Source of the DNA: Akkermansiaceae bacterium
Lineage (GTDB): Bacteria; Verrucomicrobiota; Verrucomicrobiia; Verrucomicrobiales; DEV007
Assembly: GCA_024233085.1 (NCBI GenBank)
Contig: JACKQC010000005.1
Span: forward strand, 182,460 to 246,459
Reading direction: 5' to 3'
DNA: 64,000 nt
Numbering within the stretch: the stretch's first letter is position 1; every line of letters starts with the position of its first letter. A program made the position numbers and the translations under genes. The notes under the pieces were generated by a model. That model was not told where the DNA came from and searched no databases. It worked only from the letters and a program-made list of their open reading frames with translations. Shown one piece after another: positions 49,898 to 61,800 of this stretch.

Positions 49898-52800
49898 ATG
49901 AACACGCCTCTGGATGCGATCCGCAGAAGCAAACTCGCTCGATTCGCCACTCTTGCCTTTTTGATGCCCGGTCTCGGGCTTGCCCCTCCGGGACGCCTTT
50001 GGGCGAATCCGTCCGGTGGCACGGTCACGAGCGGAATCGCTGAAATTGGGGATGGCTTCGGCGGTCATTTACGGATCACGCAAAGCACCGGCAAAGCCAT
50101 CATCAACTGGGAGGACTTCTCGATCTCGGCGGGCGAGCTGACGGAGTTCGTGCAGCCGGGGGCCGGCGCGGCGATCCTCAACCGGGTGATCTCGGGCAAT
50201 CCGAGCGCGATCCACGGGGCGTTGCGGGCCAATGGGAAGGTCTTCGTCATCAATCCCAACGGCATCGTGGTGGGGCCGACGGGAACCATCGACGTGGGCG
50301 GCTTGGTGCTTTCGACTCTGGATGTCAGTGACGCGAGTTTTCTGTCCGGGGGGGACATGATCTTTCGCGGATCGGGCAACGCGGGGGTGCAGAACTTCGG
50401 CCGCATCAACGCGATCGGGGGCGATGTGTTCCTGCTGGGCAAGTCGGTGGTCAACACCGGCAGCATCACGGCCAGCGGCACGGTGGGAATCGGGGCCGGG
50501 GAGGAGGTCCTGATCACGGCCAACCCGGACGCCAACGGCGAGCGGGTCTTCGTCAAGCCGGTGGGGGCCGGCGGCGGCGGCGTGGGCATCGACAACTCCG
50601 GGACCATCGAGGGGGCGGCCGTGGAGTTGAAGGCGCACGGCAATCTCTACGCGCTGGCCATCAACAACAGCGGCTCGATCCGGGCCACCGGAGCGTCCCG
50701 CGGCGGGGGGGGAGTCTTTCTGCGGGCGCCGGGCGGCCAGGTGGACAACAGCGGAACCATCCAGGCGACGCTGCCGGGCGGCGACGGCGGGCGCATCCTC
50801 ATCGAGGGGGCGATCGTCAACGCCGGGGGGACCATCGACGCCAGCGCGACCGGACAGGGTAAGGGCGGGGAGGTAACCCTGTTGGGCGAGACCATCAACG
50901 TGCCCGACGGGGCCAACATTCTGGCCAACGGCGGCGCCGGGGGTAGCATTCGCATCGGCGGGGGGCCGGGCGAGGTGAAAGCCGGGTCGATCAACGTCGG
51001 AGCCGGGGCCAACATCAGCGCCAACGGATCCAGCGGGCCGGGCGGGAGCGTGACGGTCACCGGGGGGCTGAACTCCCAAATCAACGTGGGCGGCAACGTG
51101 AGCGCGACGGGGGCCGACGGGTTCTCCGGGGGGAGGATCGTGGTCAACGGGACGGACGTGTCGGTGGCCGAGACCGGGGCGCTGGACGCCACCGGGGGCG
51201 TGGGCGGCGTGGTGAGCGTGCGGGCGGTGGAGTCGGTGACGGTGGACGGCGCGGTGAGCGCGGCGGGCACGACGGGCCGCGGCGGGATGGTGGGAATCAA
51301 TTCCTACGGGGTGACGACGGTGGGCGAAACCGGGGCGATCAACACCGGCGGGGCGACCAACGGGGGCACGGTGACGATCTCGGCCTCGGGCACGGGGGTG
51401 ACGAACCTCGCGGGCGCGGTGTCGGCCGACGGGGCCACGGGCAACGGCGGCCTGCTGACGATCAACGGCGGCTCAAGCCTCGTGCTCGACGACACGGGCG
51501 TGTTGTCGGCCAGCGGCGCCACGGCGGGCGGCCGGATCACCGCCGACTCGGCGCGCGGCACCACGGAGTTCGGCGCCACGGCCCAGGCGAACGCGTCAGG
51601 AGGGCGGGCCGGGCAGGTGCGCGTCTCCGGCGAAACCGTCGAGGTGACGGGAAGCGCCGCGGTCGAGGCCAGTGGCGCCACGGGCGGCGGCACGATTCTC
51701 GTGGGCGGCGGATTTCAGGGGCGCGACCGGTCGATGCACAATTCGGATCTTACGACCGTGGGAAATGGCGCGGTGCTGACGGCCGACGGACTCGACGCCG
51801 GCTCCGCGGGCGGCAACGTGGTCGTGTGGGCGGATGGAGACACCCTGTTCGAGGGGGCGATCAACGCCCGCGGTGTCGCGCGGGGCGGTTTTGCCGAAGT
51901 TTCGGGCCGCCAGCAGCTCGGTTACGCCGGCCGCGTGGATTTGACGGCGACCAACGGTCCCGCCGGGACCTTGCTGCTCGATCCGACGAACGGGTTGATC
52001 CAGGCCAACGGCGGCGCCCACAACACGGGGGCGATGCCTTTCATCATCGACAATGTGCTGCTCTCGGCCGATCTGGACGCGGGGAACAATGTGATCATCG
52101 CGACCTCGTCCGGCGGCGCCGACCGGGGTGACTTGCAGATCAACGACGCGGTGGAGTGGTATCAGGACGGCCCGGGGGTGATTCCGGGAACGTTGACGCT
52201 GCTGGCGGAGGGGAACATTCGCTTCGCCGATGACGTGCGCAGCGCGGGCTCGGGCGGGATCAACATCGTCGCCGGCTGGGACGGCACGACCGGTTTGCCC
52301 GCGTCGCTGCCCCTGGATTCCGGCGGCGTGTCCTTCAACATGGGCGCGATCCTGGCGACGATGAACGACGGCAACGCCGCCAACGACGCGGCGGGGCTCA
52401 ATGACGGGTCCGTCTTCATCAACGGCTACAACATCAACGGCGGGGTCGCCGACGTGGCCGAAGGGATCGAGGTGGGCAGCCGCTTCGGCGACACCCTGGT
52501 GGCGACCCACGATCTTTACATGCGGGGATCGGACACCAGCGGCGGAAACAACGACAGTTACTGGGCGCAGCTCGGCTTTCGCGACACCGGGGTCGAGTAC
52601 GACATCGGTCTGACGCGCAACGGCGAACGCAACGAGTGGTGGGGCAATTCCGCCGGAAACGTGCGCGGCAAGGATTACCTGACCGACCTCGAGGGCACGC
52701 CGCTCAATCCGACGGGCGGCGGTGCCGGCCAGTTCCTCGGCGCCGGCCACGGTGCGACGGGGGACATCGTCGTGCAGGCAAGTGGAAGGATCGACGCCCG

Positions 52801-55800
52801 GGGCGGGGACGACAATCACTCCTACGTTCAAATTGGTCACGGTGGCACGTCGGCGGAGGGGATCGAGGCGGCCCGCAACCGCAACGGCGCGAGCACGACC
52901 CAGACGACTCGGGACGGGTTCGTGATCGACTCGGGTGATGACGGGCGACTTTTCTTCGGCGCTTCCTGGCGGACCAACTACATCGATTCCGGCAGCGTCA
53001 TCACGCTCAGCGACGGGCAGAAGATCGACGCGCGGGTCGATGGCGACATCAGCATCGAGGCGGGCGAGGACATCCTCATCATGGCGCCGACCAGTTTCGA
53101 AAACGGCGCCGGGTACACGGATCTGTCGAACGACCAGGGCTCGAGCAGCCGCTACGCGAAGGTCGGGCACGGCGGTCTGGACAACTTCGGGAGCTACCAC
53201 GGGGACATCTCCGTGATGTCCCACGGCGCCACCACGGGCGCCGACGGGCTCGGCGTCGCCGGCTCGGGCATTCAGGTCCGGGCGGGGAAAGGATCGCTCA
53301 ATCCGGCCCAGATCGGGCATGGCGGTTTCCACGAGGGCAACCGGCGCACGATCTACGACCAGACTTCGAGCGGCGACATCACGGTGATGGCGATGGGCGG
53401 CGCCGTGCGCGTGCTCGGCTTCAATCTGCTGCCGCGCGAAGGCAACGACAACACCGGAGCCATCGCGGCGCCGAACGTGCAGTTGCTCGACACCGGCACG
53501 GGAACGGAGTACGAATTTTCCAATGTGCAGATCGGCCACGGTGGCTGGCATCGCGACAATCCGACGACCGGCGGAGTCTTCACTTCGCCTGGCCCCGCGA
53601 TCCTCAACGCGGGTGTGCCCCGGCAGAACATGCAGGGGGACATCACGGTCTATGCCGGCGGCACGGTGGCGGTGAACGACAACATGGGCTACGACGCGGC
53701 CGGCAACTGGCACGAGGATCTGGGCCCCGGTTTCGATCCCTACAACATTTCCGGAGGCGATCTGGTGGCGACCCGCAGCGTCGGGATCGAGGTGCGGGCG
53801 GGCAACAACGGCTTCGCGTACGGGCTGATTGGGCACGGCGGCGCCCAGATGCGGCCGGACGACACGGATCTCATGCCGGTTGGGATCGAGGGCGATATTT
53901 CGGTGACCGCGGGCCAGGGATCCATCATGTTTATCGGGGGCGAGGAAAAGCGTTCCGAGCGGACCTGGGGTTACGGTCGCAGTTATGTCCAAATCGGTCA
54001 CGGCGGTTGGGATGTCGACGCCCGCACCGCGGGCTATCAAGGCGATGTGACCGTTTCCGCCGGCCAGGAGGCGTTTGCTTCCGAGGGTAACATCATTTTT
54101 CGGACCGGGCGCGCCTATGAAAGCTTTGCCCAGATCGGCCATGGGGGCTATTCCGGGCACGGGATCATTACCGGCGACGGTTCGACCGACGGAATGATGA
54201 CCGACACGAGTTCCCTCATCACGGTCAATGCCCAGGGCAACATCGAGTTCACCAGCAGGAAGGCGATGCCCACCGATGCGATCGGGCTGAGCGCCGAGTT
54301 TGCGCTTCGCAACGCCACCAACGAGGAAGTCCTGCGCTACATCAATCTCGGGAGTGGCAACGTGGTCGACGCGGACGCCACGCCGCAGTTGGCGAATCGC
54401 GGCACGTCCTATGACATCGATCGTTCCTACGCGATGATCGGGCACGGGGGCTACGATTTTGTGGCCGACAACGGCGGGAACTATTCCCTGAACAACACCG
54501 TCGATGTGCGGGCGGGCTATGACGGCGGGGACAACCCGGTCGGTGGCGCCATCCGATTCACCGCCGGGGAAGGGAGCAATAATTTCGTCCAGATCGGGAT
54601 CGGCGGCTACGAGAACGGCGGCGACCGCGACATCATGGGCGCCGACATCTCGGTGCTGGCGGACGGCGACATCGTCTTTGACGCCACCAACGGCGGGATC
54701 ATGGAATTCAACCAGAACGGAGTCGGAGGCTCGACCGACGGACGCTCCACCACGGAATGGAGCCGAGGCCACTACACTTTCGCCCAGATCGGCAACGGCG
54801 GATACGACCTCGACGGCGATTTTGACGGATCGATCACCGTGAAGACGACCAACGGAGGAAACCTTCACATGCTGGGGGCAAACACGAACACCCAGATTTT
54901 CGAAGTGACCAATTACGTCGGAAACACCGTCGAGGGGGTGACGGCGGTCGGCGGCGACGGCGTTCGGCAGGCGACGGTGGGCAATCTGCACACTTACACG
55001 TCCCTGCAGGAGGCGACGATGAAGGCCCGGACCTTCCAGCTTTTCCACGGAAACAGCGGCGGCGCGGCCGCGACGGGGAACGTGGGGAACATCGTTCCCG
55101 GCACCCTGACCATCGACGTGTCGGATGCCGGCGGATCGGACGTGATCGACAGCGACGCGGCGGACGGCACGGTCGGGGACGGTCAGGGGCTTTTGATCGT
55201 CAACGGCGACACCATCGGCGCGCCGGAAGGAAACTACGAGATCGGCGACGTGGTCGGCCACATCGACTACACCACCGGGGTGGTGACGATGTACGAGCGA
55301 GTCGAGAACAACGACGGCGCCTTCGCCCGGAACATCGATTATCAGTATGACAACAGCGGCAACGGCGGATCGGCCACCCAGGCGATCAACGACGAGCGGA
55401 CCTACGAATCCGACTCGGCCCTGCGCGCCAGCCAGGCCTATCTGGGGCATGGCGGCATCGTCGCGGGCACGGTGTCGATCGTCATCGATCCGGACAACAA
55501 CGGAAACGGGCGCCAGGTCATCACCGATCGCTTCGGTCCGTCCGACACCCAGTCGCCGACGACCGGTATTCTCGTGAACGACCAGGGCGTCCGCGTCGGG
55601 ACCATCGCGTATGAGACAGGCAGAATCATCATCGAGGGCATCGACACGGCGACGGCGGACTCGGACTCGGACGGCGATTTCAACACCGGCACGCTGGTGG
55701 CGTTGCGGGATCCGCTGAACGACCGGACCAATCCGGACGAGGTGGTCGCCCATTACAACTACACCGAGGGCTACAGTTATCGTTCCTACGTGCAACTTGG

Positions 55801-58800
55801 GAACGGCGGGGCTTTCACCGGCATTGGCGGACGGAATTCGCGCGGACACTCGGGAGAGATCAAGGTGGACGTGGAGGGCGACATCCGGATGCATGGCGGC
55901 GCCTACCAGATGAATTATGCCCAGATCGGGCACGGAGGCTATCAGAGCCAGGGCTGGCATGGCTATCAGGGAGCCGATCCCGGCGCGGCGACGGCTGGCG
56001 GCGTCTGGGGTTCGGCGCCCCTGACGGATACTGCCGACCTCGACGCGAGCCCCGAGGGGAACATCACGGTCACGGCGGGCGGCATTCTCGAAATGCTTTC
56101 CGGGCGCGGCATCAACGAGTTTTACCAGCGTTCCTATTCGCAGCTCGGCCACGGCGGCTGGGATTCGGACGGCCATCACCAGGGCAATATCCGCGTGACG
56201 ACCGGCACGGGCGAGATCAGCACGGCGCCGGGCATCGTCGGCGGCAGCGGCCAGATGGGCGGCGCCGTTTTCACGGCCGGGCAAACTCGGGATTCGTATA
56301 CTCAGCTGGGTCTCGGCGGATTCGGGGCACGCTCGGCGCGGGACAACAACGACACCGGCGCGCGGGGATTGACCGGGATCATCGACCTGGAAACGGGAGG
56401 CGACATTCTGTTCACCTCGGGCACTCTCATCGACAGCACGTTCGACGGTTTCGGCAGCCTCCAGCATGAGGACGGTCGCCTCTACAGCCAGCTTGGTCAT
56501 GGCGGATACGACGCCGACATCCGGCACAACGGCGGCACCCAGCTTCGCGGAACGGGCCTCGGTCACAATGGCGACATCACCGTGACCTCGAACAACGGGA
56601 GTGTCATCTTCCAGGCGGGCGACGCCTCGGTCAACGCGCCGGGCTCGAGCACGGGGCTGGGCAACGATTTCGGGATTATTCATTACACCATGCTCGGTCA
56701 CGGCGGGTACAGCACCCAGGGCGACCACAGCGGCGACATCACCGTCACCGCCGCCAACGACATCGCCTTTAACGCGGGCTCCGCGACCTACGACGACTCC
56801 ACCGACAAGCGGAACTTCGCGATGCTCGGTCACGGCGGCGACGAATCCGACGGCGAAAACGGCGCGCGCATCGAGGGGGCGACGCAGGCCGATCCGGTCA
56901 CGGTGCTCGACACCATCACCGTCGAGGCCACCAACGGCGACATCAAATTCATCGGCGGCGCCGGGCGGCGCAACTGGGTGCAGCTCGGCAACGGGGGCTT
57001 CCAGAACAACGGCGACCACATGGCCAACATCGACGTGACCGCCGGCGGCAACCTGTGGTTCATTGGCGGGCAGGGACCGGAAACGGCGATGCAGATCCGC
57101 GGGGAGACCGGCGCCAGCATCGACAACGCCACCTGGTCCTTCGACCAATCGGGCACCGCGTTGGGATGGACGCCACTGCGCCGCAACGACATCGACATAT
57201 CGCGGCGCGATTTCGTGATCACGGTCAACGGGATCGACTACATCGCCAACGGGGCCTCGCAGATCGAGTCGGATGGCGACGCCCGGCGGACGGCGGCCCT
57301 GATTTATCGCGCCGACACGGCGATGTTCGACGGAAACGGCAAACTCGACGAAGCCAACAGCGATGTGGTCGGGGAGATCGATTTGCGGACGAGCCAGGTG
57401 CGGTTTTTCGAGGACATCGATCCGACCGACACCTTCGCCTACGGGACGACCTACAACGTGGCCGGTTGGGGCAGCGGAACTCAAAACAACACGGCCGACA
57501 ACAACGAAACGATCAATCCCCAGCTCGCCCAGGCGATGCAGGGCTCCGGGGCGGTCGGGAACACCTTCCAGGCTTTCGCCTACATGAACAACACGCTGGG
57601 CGGCATCACCAACGTGCAGGAACCGGACAACGCGCCCTTTGGCGACAATATCGGCATCGCCGCGAGCACTTTCCGGCTCAACGTTCCCGACGGCACGATC
57701 GTGGAGGACGACGGCGCCGGAAATCTGACCGTGACCAACGCGAGCGCCGAACTCGCGGCCTCCGGGATCAACAACGGGGACACGGTGGGATCCGTCAATT
57801 ACCTGACGGGCGCGGTGACCCTGACTTCGAACGTCAATCCCTCCGGCCGTCAGGGTGTCTCGCTCGACTACGACACCGACCGGGGCGTGGGGTCCGACAT
57901 TTCCTACGCGCAGCTCGGGAACGGCGGTTATGCGGCGGGTTACACCAAATCGGGCGCCAACACCCGCACGGACAAGAGCTACATCGGCGATATCATGGTC
58001 AACACCGGGGGCGACATCCGTTTCCACGCCGGGAACGGAGCCTCCGCCTACGCGAAACTCGGTCATGGCGGCACCTCCAGCCAAGGGGTCTCCAGCGGCG
58101 ACATCGACATCACCGCCGGCGGCGGGCTGGAATTCCTCGGCGGGCTGGCGGTCGACGAGACCGACTCCAGCGCCTGGGCGCAGCTCGGCATGGGCGGGCA
58201 CGACGCCGACGGCAATCACTTCGGCGACATCAACATCACCGCCGGCGGCGGTTTGCTGAGCAGGCGGCCCGGCGTTCCCTACATCGGCGACGTGGCCGGA
58301 TCGAACATCGGGATCTGGTTCAAGGCGGGTGACATGGGCAACAACATCGTCCAACTCGGCCACGGCGGGCGCGACGCGCGTTCCGGCGAGAACGACAGCG
58401 CGGCGGGTTCCTTCGGGATGAACGGCGACATCGTCATCGATGCCGGCGGCGACATCGCCTTTATCGCCGGGACGGGCCGCGAGAACGCCGATCCCGCCGA
58501 CGGGGATCTCGATCCGAACGAAAACTTTTACATCTGGGCGCAGCTCGGTCATGGCGGCATGTCCTCCGACCCGGTCCAGAGCGACACCAATTACTGGTCG
58601 GCCGATGGAACTATGCCCTTCTTGCGCACCGTTCCGGGCAAGACCACCGCCGGCACCGAGGGCGCCGGCGACGGTAAATGGGGACACTTCGGCGACATCA
58701 TCGTCCGGACCACCACCGGGGACATCAGCTTCATGGCCGGCAGCACGGTGCCCCTCGACGATCGTGTCGATCTCGACGGGAATCCTCTGCCGATCTCCGT

Positions 58801-61800
58801 GGGCAACGCGGCGCGCGATCATCTCGTCAGCCACGGCAACGGCGGCGGCATTTACCACATCGCCCAGGGCGGCCACGGTGGCCTCTGGACGGGCGGCAAT
58901 GCCCATGGGGATATCGAGTTCTCCTCTGAAAACGGCAGCGTGCAGGTCGTGGGCGGGATGAACACCAACGACAACGACGCCGACCGCTACGGCATCGCCT
59001 ACATCGGCCACGGCGCGGTCAACGACCAGGGGCACACCGGTCGCTCCGACGAGTCGATCGTGGTCAAGGGACTCGGCGCCACCGGGAACGTGCTGGTGGC
59101 GGGCGGCACCGGCCGCCAGAGCAACGCCAAGATCGGCAACGGCGGCGGGCGCGACTCCGACGGCACCGCTCTCGGCGACATCAAGGTCTACGCCGGAAAC
59201 AACGTGATCCTTCAGGGCGGCATGGCATTGGCCCGCGAAGTCACCCGGATCGCCGAATACCAGGATCTCCAGGGAACGGACGGCGGCAACGGAAACGACA
59301 TCAGCGAATTCAACGCCTTCTATGGGGCGAACGGGCTCGGCATCCAGATGATGGACGAGGCCGCCGCCCTGGCCACGGATGTGACCGGCGACACCACCCC
59401 CGACGGGATCGCCCGTCTCATGAACGGCCGAATCACACCCGGCACGGTCGAGTTTCGCATCGACGACGCGGGGCACACCTACGACGGGAACGCCGCGCCG
59501 CACATCACCGACGACGGCGCCGGAAATCTCGTGACCCAGGCCGCCCTGCCGAACGGGACCCCGGCGGGAACGACAGTCGGCACCATCGACTACACCACGG
59601 GCGCCATCGAGTGGACCACGGCGGTGATCGACAACGCCGACGACAACCCGGACATCTTCATCAACTACGCCACGACCACCCAGATCCGCAACGACGCCTA
59701 TCGCAGCGCGGCGATGATCGGGCACGGAGGATCATCCGTGCAGTCGCTGGCGGATGGCTCGACGAACGGCGGCCAGACGGTCGTTCATCCCGAGACCGGG
59801 GTGACGCCCATGTTCGCCAACGTCGGCCACACCGGCGACATCGACGTGCGGGCCGGGGTGGACACCAACGGCGCCTTCACCGGTTCCGGCGGTTCCATCA
59901 TCGGGATGGGTGGAAACGACCAGCGCGCCTACGTCCAGATCGGGCACGGGGGCGACGACAGCATTGCCCAGGCGGGCCACGCCTATCGCGGAGACATCAC
60001 CCTGAAGGCCGACGGCGACATCACCTTCCGCGGCGGCGAGGGACTGATCGACAACTTCAATGTGGCGTGGGATTTTGCGCTGGGAGGCGACAACGCCAGC
60101 GTTCCCGGGGGAAGATCCAACTCCGGAATCACGGACATATCCTATGCCTACGCCCAGGTCGGACATGGCGGAGTCAACTCCGACGCCAACAACAGCGTGG
60201 ACAACAACTCGGGCGATCCCGAGGTGACGACCACCGACACCAACGGCCACAGCGGCGACATCGACGTGGTTTCGAACACCGGAGACATCACCTTCGCCGG
60301 AGGCGGGGTTCGCGGGTTTGGGCTTTACGCGCAGTTGGGCCACGGCGGCATCGGAACCAACGGCAACCACAATGGCGACATTTCGGTGGAAGCCACCGCC
60401 GGCAACATCAATTTTCTCGGCGGTTTCGACAACTTCGACGCCAACAACGTGGAGAAACGCGCCTACGCCCTGCTCGGTCACGGCGGCCATGCCATGACCG
60501 GGAATCTGGAGGGCGACATCGACGTGATCGCCGGCCAGTCAGTCAATTTCAGCGGCGGAGTGGTCGATTCCAGCGCGAGCCTGGTGCCCTTCGCGGCGCA
60601 CGTCTACGTTCTGACCCGGACCGGGAATCAGGACGAAAACCACCGCAACCGCAATCAGGGTCGCCAGAATTTCGCGCAGCTCGGCCACGGCGGGATCAAC
60701 GTTTACGGAGACAAGACCGGGAACATCACGGTCACGGCGGGCGACGACATCGATTTCTCCGGCGGAAATCTTCTGGTTCGGGAAAATGGCGAGAGCGACA
60801 ACAGCTCGAACCTCAGCTTCGCCCAGCTCGGTCACGGCGGCTATTTCTCGTGGCGTCACTACCGGAACAACATCAATCCCGCCGGGGCGACGCAGGCCGA
60901 CGATTTCAATGTCTACGATGGCCTGGACGGGACCGGCAGCTTGTTCTGGCCGCTCGATTCCTCCGGAAACCCCCTCTACGACGGGTTCTCGGGCGACATC
61001 GAGCTGAAGACCCTCGCCGGAGACGTTCGGTTCACCGGCGGGAATTCGCACAGCACCTTCGCCAAGGTCGGCCATGGCGGATACGAGACCGGCGGCGATC
61101 ATTCCGGCGATATCACCATCGACGCCGCCGCCAATCTGATCCTGAACGCGGACATCGATCTTCACGGTACCGCTCCCGGAGACGCGGGAAGCGGGAACCA
61201 GACATACGCCCAGGTCGGCCACGGCGGTTTTTATTCCGACGGCGAACAATCCGGCAATATTGACATCACCGTCGGTGGTGGCATCACCGGCGACGCGGGC
61301 GATTCGAATTCCTTCGCGATGATCGGGCACGGCGGCATCAGCTCCCATGGCACGAGCACGGCGCAGTGGGGCAGCACCAATCCGATCTTCCGCTACGGCA
61401 CGAACCGCGGCTACCGTCCCGGGACCCGGACCGGGAACATCGAGGTGGACGCCTTTGGCGACATCGTGTTCACCGGCGGCAACACCGACGGGGGCGATAG
61501 TTTTGTGATGATCGGCCACGGCGGACGCAGCATCGCGGCCAATCCCGATCCGACGGGGCAATACGGCGACGGGCACAACGGCGGCATCATCGTTCGCACC
61601 AGCGACGGCAAGATCCGGATGCAGGGCGGACAAAACAACCAGCAATTTGCCATGATCGGCCATGGCGGCTTCGAATCGTTCGGTAACCACGGCGGTATCG
61701 GCGACGACCTCGCGGTGGGAAGCGATCCCAACGCCCGCGACGCCAACAATCAGCTCGATTCCGACATTGTCGTCGAGGCGGCCACGGGGGTGGAGATGAT

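Noticed and set aside
51596..59725. 2709-residue open frame on the minus strand antisense to the giant exoprotein
   Set aside because: It is a shadow of GC-rich, Gly/Asp-coding sequence: it breaks no pattern, has no signal, and its sequence is low-complexity Val/Asp/Arg. The plus frame has clear domains and repeats.
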